A DNA stretch of 64,000 bases. Source: Thermothielavioides terrestris NRRL 8126. Lineage: Eukaryota; Ascomycota; Sordariomycetes; Sordariales; Chaetomiaceae. The DNA is taken from assembly GCF_000226115.1 (NCBI RefSeq), contig NC_016459.1, positions 2,899,501-2,963,500 of the forward strand, given 5' to 3'. A program made the translations under genes and the position numbers. The first letter of the stretch is position 1. Every line of letters starts with the position of its first letter. The notes beneath the pieces were generated by a model, which did no database searches, was not told where the DNA came from, and saw nothing but the letters and a program-made list of their open reading frames with translations. Positions 11,873 to 21,766 of this stretch are shown piece after piece.

Positions 11873-12258
11873 TTAAAGAGGTCCCGCCAAGACTAATTTC
11901 GGAACCTACCGCTTACAAGTATTTACAAATTGCCGCGAGGGAGCGGGGTCGCCACGACTTCGAGCAACATCAACAACGAAGAATTGCAAAGACTCGTAGC
12001 AACAACTTTGCGAAACCTCAACCAAATTGAAAAAAAAGAAAACGAAGTTAACCCGCACCCTAACCTTGACCCTCACCCTAGCTATAACCCTCACCCTAAC
12101 CAGCGGGGGGCTGGCGCCGCCCCCCGTACCCCCGGCGAACTAACCCGTGGCTAACCCGTGGCGATAGTGCAAACCCCTTGGCGGTCTTGGCGGGGTACTG
12201 ACGCTGTAAAAACATTGCCGACAATTGGCCGAAATTAGTCTTGGCGGGACCTCTTTAA
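11873..12258 (+). mobile_element. Short inverted-repeat (MITE-like) element, copy 1
   Basis: 386 bp including flanking TTAA. The terminal inverted repeats are identical for 30 bases including the TTAA; inside it they start AGAGGTCCCGCCAAGACTAA. The interior has an A-rich stretch, a degenerate CCCTAA/CCCTCA tract at about 12056-12102 and a GC-rich palindrome (GGGGGGCTGGCGCCGCCCCC) near 12104-12124. No ORF of transposase size is present, so it would be non-autonomous. A homologous copy lies in inverse orientation at 14315-14678. TTAA duplication is typical of piggyBac-like elements, but TTAA could instead be part of the repeat with a TA duplication. Confidence 0.85.
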
Positions 12259-14314
12259 GATCCAGCCTCCCGGCATACGGGCCTGTAACCGGGGGCCCCA
12301 TCCCGCCGATCGGCGCCGTGGGTGACATGCAAACACTACCGTAAAGGGGCTAAATGCCATTCCGTTGCTGAATGTCGATCACCCATAACTAGTGTAAATG
12401 ACCTGTCGTGTGTCGTATACATGCCTGGACTATGTGTGATGTGCGTCGGTCGGCAGGGACCAAGAACATCGCAGCATGTGGCAGACTAGAGAATACATAG
12501 CAACGTGATGCAAGAGAGATATAGGAAAGCGAAAAAGTCTGAACTATTGCACCTATACGGGCATGAACGCAGCATGGTCGACAAGCTGAGTATGTAGTGT
12601 AGTCCGTATTGCATACAGTACGCCCCATAAGAGCAAGACATACTACCTTCCTGTCGAGGTCGGACACCAGTTTCAGGCGGCAAACGGCAAAAGATTAACG
12701 CTCTAGCGAGTCACGCATATATTGTGTAACTAACATCACCCCCTGACCATCAGCTACCTATCAGCTGGATGCGAGAATGCACCAGTTTGGCCAGCGTTGA
12801 ATCAGCCGCTTAACTCAGGCAGATGTCGGCCATGGTGAGCTGAGGAGCGAGGTCATCAGATCGTGGAGATTGGCCACTACGACGCTTGCAACCCTGGATC
12901 CAGAGTACGACGACAGCGGACGGATGCAAGACACTTGCGGTGCGTCTGTAATGGTGGCTGGCAAGCCTCGCCCTCAAGCCTCACCAGACCGCGAGTGCAG
13001 TCCACTCTACACATACTGCGTAGGATGCATGATGCAGAGGAAGCATTGGGAGTGGGGTGCAACAACAACCACACTCCCACTCCAGTAGGTTAACTACATA
13101 CCGCAGTAGTGCATCCGTAGTGTGCATATGTGGTGTATTCCGTAGTTGTCCGACTTCCATCAGATTGATCGCCACCTTAGCGGAACAACCTAGCCAGTTC
13201 CGGCCTGGCCGGCTGAACACCTCCTGTCCACCCAATGGCCGGCACATGGGCGAGCGGATCCGTCTCGGTGGTAATGCCGAAAAAGGGAAGAAGAAACGGC
13301 GTCTTCCGACATAAAAGGACTGCGTGGATAGGCACACACCCCCTGAGAGGCAGATGATTGGTTTGGTCACGAGATTTGCCTCTTGTTTCTTTGGCTTTTG
13401 CTGAGACAAGCTTTTGTCATGTTTACCATCTTTGCCCCTCCAACTCCTCCATTTTTGGTTTTCGGGAATAAGGGCAGTAACTTATTTGCAGTCTTTTGTG
13501 TTCATCAATGCTGGTGCTGGTGAGTCCACCGTGTCAAGGAAGGTATTCCGTACGCTCTAGTGTAGAGTATTCCGTAGTGGGGAAAGAGCGCAACGGCTGA
13601 ACAGAAACACGAACACTGGGTCGGAGCCTTCTGCAGGCAATTTTGAGCAATTCCACCATGACGTCATTGTCCCGTGGGACCGGGGTCTTCAGTGGGGCCA
13701 GTGGGTCATTACAGTCACATTCACTGTCATACTGCAGCCCGACGTAACTAACGGAAAACGGCGGCTCCATGCGAACGAAAAGGCCATCACAAAATTGGAG
13801 TCTGGTCGGGAATTGCAGCTAGTGAGATGGAGGAAAATTACACTAGTGTATTCCGTACACCACAATACACACCGCAGCACACAGCGTTATTACACTACAC
13901 GACAGCTAGCGGCAGAGTGTATCTTCACCTCCCCAGCGCACACAGCTGCAGCAAGCAACGGGCGCAGCCGCTGAGATGGGAATTTGTCAACAATCCCATT
14001 CAAAAGCTGAATGCGGAATGACGTAGCGGCTGCAGTAGGCATTCACGGGCGACGAATAGCACGCGACATACACACGGGGAAGAAGCGGCTATGCTGCACG
14101 ACTGTTGTGACTGCGTGCCGTCTCTGCACTCCATACACAGTGGACTCCGTAGACGCGATCAGATGATTGCCCTTTGGTCGGCCTCTCTGACCGCATTGTC
14201 CTGTGTATTGATGCGGTGCGACGGGCGGGCACGGGGGTGGTGAAGCTGGTGAGCGAACGGTTAGGGGCTAAACCCCGGCAGCGCCTGCTGAACAGCCGAT
14301 ATCCGTGGTGGACG

Positions 14315-14678
14315 TTAAAGAGGTCCCGCCAAGACTAATTTCGGCCAATTGTCGGCTATGTTTTTACAACGTTATTACGTAGCCACTATCGCCAAGGCGT
14401 TTGCTCTATCGCCAAGGGTTAGTTCGCCGGGGGTGCGGGGGGCGGCGCCAGCCCCCCGCTGGTTAGGGTCTAGGTTAAGGTTAGGATGTGGGTTATAGTT
14501 AGGGTACGGGTTATCTTCGTTTTCTTTTTTTTCGATTTGGTTGAGTTTTCGTAAAGTTGTTGCGATGAGTCTTTGCGATTGTTCGTTGTTGATGTTGCTC
14601 GAAGTCGTCGTAGCCTGCCGATTTGTAATTACTTGTACGCGGCAGTCTCCGAAATTAGTCTTAGCGGGACCTCTTTAA
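14315..14678 (-). mobile_element. Short inverted-repeat (MITE-like) element, copy 2
   Basis: 364 bp with TTAA at both ends. Its reverse complement aligns along the full length with copy 1: same ends (one mismatch within the first 30 bases of one end), same A-rich stretch, same GC-rich palindrome (about 14439-14459) and the same kind of telomere-like tract (about 14462-14515). Differences are scattered substitutions and small indels, so the copies are old or diverged before insertion. Flanking bases differ from copy 1, which fits two separate insertions. Confidence 0.85.
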
Positions 14679-15141
14679 CGACGACCATATCCGTACTCTG
14701 TTCACTACGCACCAAGACGGGAGCGGCTTATGCGCCCGCTTCAGAAGCAAAAGCTACGACGCCCGCCCGCACCCTGACGGACTCGGTTGGTGCATTTTGT
14801 ACGATAATGCTGTGGATATGCAACGTAGCAGTGCCTCAACCGCCAGCCGGGCGTGCATCTGCATACGGGTGCACATTGTATGTATGTTTACGGAAATTCA
14901 GGTACTTCCGCGGAATGTTCCAATCTGCCAATCACGTCTCCCGTGGCTGGCAGCGCGAGGCGCCGTGACATGGGGAATATTTGACGGGGATGGTAAGCTT
15001 GAAACAATGACGTCATTTTATCTGGGAAGGCCAGATCGCATTACACCGTATTCAGCAGCCTGCATGTACACTCTCGCGTCAATGGCAAAAAGATGGAAAA
15101 ATGGAATGCGAGAAAGTGTGACATGACTGCTCGAGGACGAC

Positions 15142-16700
15142 TCAGGGTGTAGAGTCTCTTGTTAGACGTGGCAGGTCAGACTCCTCAACAACTCTCAGAA
15201 CTGGTGAGGTATAAGACCCATCATCACGCTGCATACCTGCGGGTGGAAGATCAGATCCCTTTTCTTGGCAAGTCGATCGCGAGTGCATTGTGTCCTTGCA
15301 CCAGGTAGCCCGAAAGTTCGATGGTGGAACGTTCCACAGGGCTTTGAGACCATGGGCTCGCATATCCCAAGATTTCGAACGGCGACCAAACTCTTCTATC
15401 GGCAAGTATCGTACCGCAAATGCCTGAAGGCCGGGGTTCATGGGAACGACTACCGGACTCCGGCGCTAAATCCGCTCCTGATCGCGATATCCGCGGGGGT
15501 TCCTCTCCCGAACGTCGGTTCCTGTTCAGATGGCTGGCTTGTCGTAAAGAGTAATGTAGAGGATGCAAATTGATGCGATTACCCGAAAAATGTACTTATT
15601 GTACAGTGTATTGGATGCGCAGACTCGACCAAAACAAAAGACATGTAATTAGGGAGTCATGGCACTTGTCTGCGAAAGGTGTACAGAATCAAAGCCTTAA
15701 GATTCCCAATCCTCAGGGCCGTCGGGGATTGGCATCAACCTCGGAATGCTTCCAGAAACGCCGAGCCCGGCGGAGCTCGCGCATTGATGACCAAGGCCCT
15801 TCTTGATGACACAAACACTAGCCGTACGAAGGCAGTGTTCATCGTTACTGTCGATATTCTCGCGTCGGCAATATGATGGAGCAGAGCAAATGCACGCCAT
15901 CCTTCGTGTCCGTTGGGATGCTGGCCCAGAAAGGAATAGGTCGGAGAAATGCGAGGGCCGAATGACGTCATAATTATGTTGTTCCGTTAGCGCATCCGAA
16001 CACCCTGCACTCGGAACTGGGGCCGGTGAGAACGCGAACACTCTAGAAGAGCACCACAGACGACAACAGACCAAGTGGCAGCCAATGCACAATGACCCGA
16101 GTTGCTCCTCATCCCACCTCCCAATTCTCATCACTACGCTGTAGCCACTGGCCAGATCCGACAATGCTGTTGCGAATGCAAGAGCCAAGACGACCGGGAT
16201 TGACCCTGCACCTCGATGTAACGCACCTGAGCATTGGTCGGAAGTGTTGCGCAAGTAACGGTTCAATGCCGCCCTGCGGGTCATGGCGGGGTTCTGCGGC
16301 AGCTTTTGGAATGCTCGACTTGCGACAATGAGTTCTGGGTGACGAAAACTAGGTGGTCCAGCCACAGCTGCAGCACTTCGTCTGTCCGTCGCAGTGTATG
16401 GTCGATATCTCTCAAGGGATATTGCACATCGTTGACAAGGCCAGCCCACACGAGCACGCTCGTATTAACTCGTGATTGGGATTGAAGAGCAGCTCGACCC
16501 GCCAATGGCTGGCATAATGGCTCGCATCCGATCTGGGGCGAAATTGCGGAGCACAGCCACGCCGTCCGATGGTGGGGTGTGGGTAGTGAGGTATCGGTAC
16601 TTTATCCGAGTCACATCCCTCGGCTACACGGGTGCGTGCTTTCCATACGAATAGCAGGCGTGCTATAACGTTTACGGCCCAAAGAGCTAGCGTCACTCAA
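15142..16700 (-). pseudogene. Possible decayed gene, unassigned
   Basis: On the minus strand several open segments in different frames look more protein-like than their surroundings, for example 16281-16505 (VLVWAGLVNDVQYPLRD), 15697-16449 (a hydrophobic VVLALAFATALSDL run) and 15142-15441 (AVRYLPIEEFGRRSKSWD). They cannot be joined into one frame with sensible introns, and I recognise no family. This could be chance open frame in GC-rich DNA. Confidence 0.15.
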
Positions 16701-18134
16701 CAAGAGGAATTCATGATCGCCGCAGACTTCGGAGGTCTCAATTAGTGGAATAACCGTGTTGAAACGGTGTTTGAATTATTCCCATTCCTGGTTGAGCACC
16801 CACTATCTACCTAGTGTAGCGTGCCCCCTGCTCGACCGTCGTCAGCTATGCCCACCGCACCTAGCCGCTAACCACCTACCTAGTCCACCAAAGTCGCGCC
16901 CCGTTACACCGTTGTGTACTCAGGTACTGTGACTGTCACCTGTGACAGCTCAATGTGACGCTTCATGGTGGCATTGATCAAGCAAGGGCGGCGGCTCTGC
17001 AACCCGCATCTGTCCGTTGGCGACGAAGAGTAAGGCCCGCAAGGAGATGGGGCAGCCGTTGCTGCCGGCGCTCTTTCTTCGGTTCCCCCTCCCCTGCATC
17101 TCATGTGCGGATTAGCTAGAAGACATTGGAGTAACATGAATCTCGAGTTTTTCCTCTCACCCACGACATCCAGCAGGGCCTTGCAAGTGGCAAGTAGGTC
17201 CCTATGTACATACACTACGTAACACGGCTCCCCCAGCATGGGAGATTTGCCGCAACATGGATCCGTATTCCGTACCCGTTTTTCGGCCCGTTCAGCTGCG
17301 GTGCCTGACCCCCCTGCCCCTCCCCCGTTAAGGAAGGAACGTCCGTAGTGTGTTCCGTATCTGCGAAGTACTCCGTACTCGACTTCTTCTGGCGGGGCTT
17401 TCTGGCCCCACCCCCTCCGTCCGCAACAGCAGCCACAACATCTCAGTCCTCCCTCCCTTGGGTTTCGCTGCCCCGGATCCCTTGGCCGGGGTCGTCGACA
17501 GGGTCCCGTTGCGCGCAATCGCTGTGAAAATTATGGTACCTGCTCCTCCTCGACCGCTCTCCCGCCGCACAGCTCCTCCATGACTCCTCCCATTTCCTGT
17601 GCCTACTCCACCTTTCCGCACCACAGATCTGTGCTTCGGTTTGCGCTTCTTTGACAGTAGGGGTGCATGGACTAGTGCCTGCGCGTCGCCCGTGGTACGA
17701 AGTAAGTACGTACCTTATATATACGGTCAGCCCCGGACTCCCGCCCCGCCCGTACCCTTCGAAACCACCCTCCATGCAACGGCGACGCTTGGGTGCCATA
17801 AGTCTTGTGTAAACCGCCGGCGCCTCGCCGTCTTCTTTCGCTTCCGCTTGCTCCCCGACTCTCGTTTTGTTCCTCTGAACCCACCGCGCATCTGGCCGAA
17901 TAACCCAGCAGCTGCTGCTTGCTTACTTGCGCGGTGACGCCACGCATTGAGCGAGCTGCCGACAGCGTCAGGAACGGCCGATCACTCCATGCCACTCGAG
18001 CGCGGTTTGGACAAACGAACAGGCACCTGACCTCGCATCTTCGCTCGCCAGTTTAGTGCCCACCGAGACATAACTATCTCAGAGTTCGCGCCGCCTGCTC
18101 CGACCCCTCCGGGCAACCCGTCTTCGCCGCAGTC

Positions 18135-20786
18135 ATGTTTCGCCAAAGGTAAATCGAAGAGCGACGCTTTCTTAGACCCCGGGTCCAATCGGGCGCCCGA
18201 CACGTGGTCGCTAACAATCGACGCCCTACAGGACGAGTTCACAGAAGCCCGGGGACGATCTACTGGCCAATTTCAGGCAGCAGTTCCCTGAAGTTGCCGC
18301 AGCCACTGCCACCACCGCTGCTGCAGCCCCGACGAGGACGGCGACCGCAGCTCATGCTGACGTGCCCGTCTCCGGACAGGAAAGGTGCGTTGCTCTGGGC
18401 CCCAGATGGGGTTCAAGTTTATGACATGAATCGAAGCATCCTTCGGCGGTCCACAAGAACGTGGCCCCATACCCTCATTCTCCGTCTTTTCCTGGCAATC
18501 GCAGTAACATTGGGGTGCGACTAACTCTTGCCTGCGCTGCATAGATCCCACAGTCTAAGTCATGAAGCGTTCCGTGACCAGGACCCGACTCCACGGGGGT
18601 CGAATGACCCCTGGCGGTTTACGCCGTCGTTATTAGACCCTGGTTCCTTCTCGTTCACGAACTTCGCAAACCAGCCACCAGGGTACTATACTCCTACTCC
18701 TGGGGGGACAAACACTCTGTATCATCCACAGGCTGGAGACCTTCACACGCCTACCCTAGGTCTGGGAATGGGTCTCAACACTCCGTTGTCCCTGCCAAAC
18801 TCCGAAGGGGCAGTGAACTCGGGCGCAGGGACGATTGACATGACCGCGTTTCAAAATGGCTTTCATCCCCAGCAGTTCCAGCAGTTCAACCCCTTCATTC
18901 AGGGGCCTCCACCACAGCCGTCGTTTGCCCCATCTTCATTCATGCCCCAGGACACTGGGTACGAGACAATGGACCAAGATGGGTCGCCAATGGACTCTGA
19001 CCATGCCGACGAACAGGTGGGGTCCGTCGATAACAGTTTTCAGGACCACACTCCGATGGTGGCGTTCCAGGCAAGGCAGTTCGGGATGCCCATGTCTGTG
19101 CCCCTTCCGGCATCTGCGGAAAAGTTCAGATTCCACGCTGCGCTTAACGCGCCGACCGCCATGATCAGGCACGCCGACGAAATCCCTGTGACGTACCTCA
19201 ACAAGGGCCAAGCCTACTCGCTATCGATTGTCGATACCACTCCAACCTTGCCAATCGTGCCGGGTACGCGGTTTCGGACCTACGTGAGGGTGTCCTTTGA
19301 GGATGAGCAGCAGCGTCAGAAACCAGGAGTCTGTTGGAGCTTGTGGAAGGAAGGTCGCGGCACCAACGAGGCTCATCAAAGAGGAGGAAAACTGCAAGCG
19401 GTCGAGTACGTCGAGGCGGGGCAGCCAGCCGAAGGCGATGACAAGAAGACGCGCATTGAACTGGAGACTTCGTCGTTCGACGGATTCTCCGTCATCTGGA
19501 CGCCGGGTGTCAACGGCGCCGTCGAGTGCAACATTGCCGTCCGCTTCAACTTCCTGTCTACTGACTTCAGCCACTCTAAAGGGGTCAAGGGCATTCCGGT
19601 TAGACTATGCGCCAAGACCCATCAGCTGCCCTCGGATTCCCCCTCGCCGCCGGCCTCCGACAGTACCGCCGAAATCTGCTACTGCAAGGTCAAGCTGTTC
19701 CGCGACCACGGCGCTGAGCGCAAGCTCTCCAACGACGTGGCGCACGTCCGAAAGACCATCGAGAAGCTCAAGCAGCAAATTGCCCAGGCCGAGAACGGGA
19801 TGAAAGACTTCGCCAAGCGGAAACGAAACGGCGGCGCGGTGATGAAGGGCCAGAACGGTCAACGACCGGGGAAGGTCCAGAAGCACAAGCGCACTTGGTC
19901 CATGTCGTCTGCCAGCTCAGCCGGGGGAGGCCCCCGGATACCCCTGGAGGAGGACCTTCAGTTCAAGCTCCAAACCCTCCAAGACATGTTCAGCAGCACG
20001 AGGCCAGTGAGCGTGCTTTACCTCCGCGGCGAGGAGCTGGACGATCCTGACCTCCACCCGGTCTCGCTCCCTGGCGAATCGCTCGACCTCACCAAGGTGG
20101 AGCCGCGCGAATGCAACGCCTGGCGCAGCGAGCGCAGCTCCGTCGGCGGCTCGTCTCTCGTCTCGCCGTCGCCGAGCTCGCTCTCCCTCCACTCCTCCAT
20201 CGGTGCGGGCAAGCCCCAATGGCAAGATTACCAGATGGGCGGCGGCTCCGAGTCGTCATCGCGCGACCAGCCCACCAAAGTCCGGCAAGTCGACGAGGCC
20301 GGCAACCTCACCGGCTGGATCGAAGCGCTCGGCGTCGACTCAACCTACCGCGCGCCCCACGAGCGCGCCACCCCGAAGCCGGTCGCCTGCTTCTACGTCG
20401 CCCGGCGCGCGCCGTCGGAGCCCGCAGGCCACGAGCTCCACCGCGCCGTCTACCTCCTGCAGCGCAGCCTCCGCGAGCTGGTCGCGCGCCTGGCGGCCAA
20501 GTGGAACTTCGACGCGAGCCGCGTCGCGCGCACCGTGCGCGTGATCGAGCAGCGGGGACTCGAGGTCGAGATGGACGACGATGTCGTGCGCGAGCTGCCC
20601 GAGGGCCTCGACATGACGCTCGAGATCGTCGAGGTTAACGGCAGCCCCGGCGCGGGAGGCGATGCCCCCGCCGTCAAGCGTGAGTGGGAGATGGCCGTCG
20701 ACGGGCCTAACGGCGGTGAGGCCGCCGACCTGCCTTCGCCGTCGAGCACCTCGCAGACGACGTACGAGCTCCGGTTGAGGTATTAG
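18135..20786 (+). CDS. csp-2: CP2/Grainyhead-like transcription factor (CSP-2-like)
   Basis: Model: join(18135..18148, 18232..18384, 18545..20786), 802 aa. Exon 1 is 14 nt (MFRQ plus two bases). Introns of 83 and 160 nt carry GCTAAC and ACTAAC branch sites. Residues 1-245 are a Pro/Gln/Ser-rich, probably activating N terminus. The CP2 DNA-binding domain spans about residues 249-490 and includes EIPVTYLNKGQ, RTYVRVSFEDE, the WTPGVNGAVECNIAVRFN segment and FSHSKGVKGIPVRLCAK. A Lys/Arg-rich segment follows. The C-terminal 300 residues contain the WIEALGVD segment and a possible dimerisation region. In Neurospora the Grainyhead-like protein is CSP-2, needed for conidial separation and cell-wall remodelling; the same role here is inference. 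A poly(T) run follows the stop. Confidence 0.9.
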
Positions 20787-20979
20787 AAATGTTTTTTTTT
20801 TTTTTTTCTTTTGTTGGATCTACGCCGGGTCTCTAGCTCAGCGGCCCCGAGGCAGGAATGATGGTGATGTGATCATGGGGCACGTTTGACGCGCGGCCTT
20901 GCGTAATTGGGTTTGTTTGGAATGATGACCGGATGGCGGAAAGACGGGGCCGGCGAGGCTGTAAGGGTTAGAGGGTCAC

Positions 20980-21001
20980 GGAACGAACGAACGAACGAAC
21001 G
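20980..21001. repeat. GAAC tetranucleotide microsatellite
   Basis: Five uninterrupted GAAC units about 200 bp downstream of the CP2-gene stop codon. Confidence 0.9.
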
Positions 21002-21610
21002 GACATGGAAAATTGCTTGCGAGATCCTTGCTTCGACACTTTTTTCTCGTTCTTCTGAGATACCACATCCCTCGGCGGGCGGAATTGCTGTCTTGTTGGG
21101 TTCGTTCTTAGAAATGGGGGGCGGTTTTCTCATCGTCCACGAGGTACCTATTTTCGTTTTGATGCCGAGGTATCTATTTCCTTTTTGATGTCGATGTACA
21201 AGCTTCACAGCCTGATTTTCCATTTTGTTTCACCTTTCTGTTCGGCTTCCTATACAATCTTCGAACCTCATCTTCATCGAACTTACTTTGAGCGCGCCTA
21301 CTATCCTTGGGGGTCTTCCCGGCCTAGGCCGTCTCACTCTTCAATGGTAGTTCTTATTGGGATCTCTCGGTTGGGATGGAGCAGGAGCAGATGATGAAGG
21401 AATGACAACTGATGGATGGGTTTGTACGAGAAGGCTCAATGAAAGGCATGGTGATGCCGAACCTACGGGATAGTCTCTGAGAACGAGTCCTGGCGTGAGA
21501 GAGGATTGAGTTGCGCCAAATGCTGAATGCGACACCTACCTGGTACAGTACCTACCGTACCATACCGTACTGAACCGTGCCTTACCGTACTGTTGTTCAG
21601 CGATCCGCTA

Positions 21611-21766
21611 ACGTATCCCACCCCCTTCCTGGCTGCCACAGGATCTCGGTCACCGGGCCGATTCGAGCCGCTCTCAGCCGGCAAAACATTTCTTGGCAAA
21701 ATTTGGCAGACCGTTTCGGGCCGGTGACCGAGATCCTGTGGTAACCGAGAAGGAAGTGGGATACGT
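21611..21766. mobile_element. Foldback / short inverted-repeat element
   Basis: Arms at 21611-21659 and 21719-21766 are inverted copies: ACGTATCCCAC at the left end and GTGGGATACGT at the right, and further in CCACAGGATCTCGGTCACCG against its complement. A 59-bp loop separates the arms. They match over about 48 bases with a few mismatches and a 2-base gap. No coding capacity and no clear target duplication, so it may be a small MITE or a structured RNA or DNA hairpin. Confidence 0.75.

Larger units (their letters stand above)
9888..18134. other. 8-kb gene-poor, repeat-bearing region
   Basis: No gene can be supported here. It contains the divergent upstream regions of the OSBP and CP2 genes, a 9-bp minisatellite, two inverted copies of a TTAA-flanked element, and many TATTCCGTA-like motifs. 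A 137-codon minus ORF with an ATG (10916-11329) has no recognised domain. Minus-strand ORFs at 15142-16700 lie in several frames and could be remains of a decayed gene. Base composition is more AT-rich than in the flanking genes but not extreme. Confidence 0.6.
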
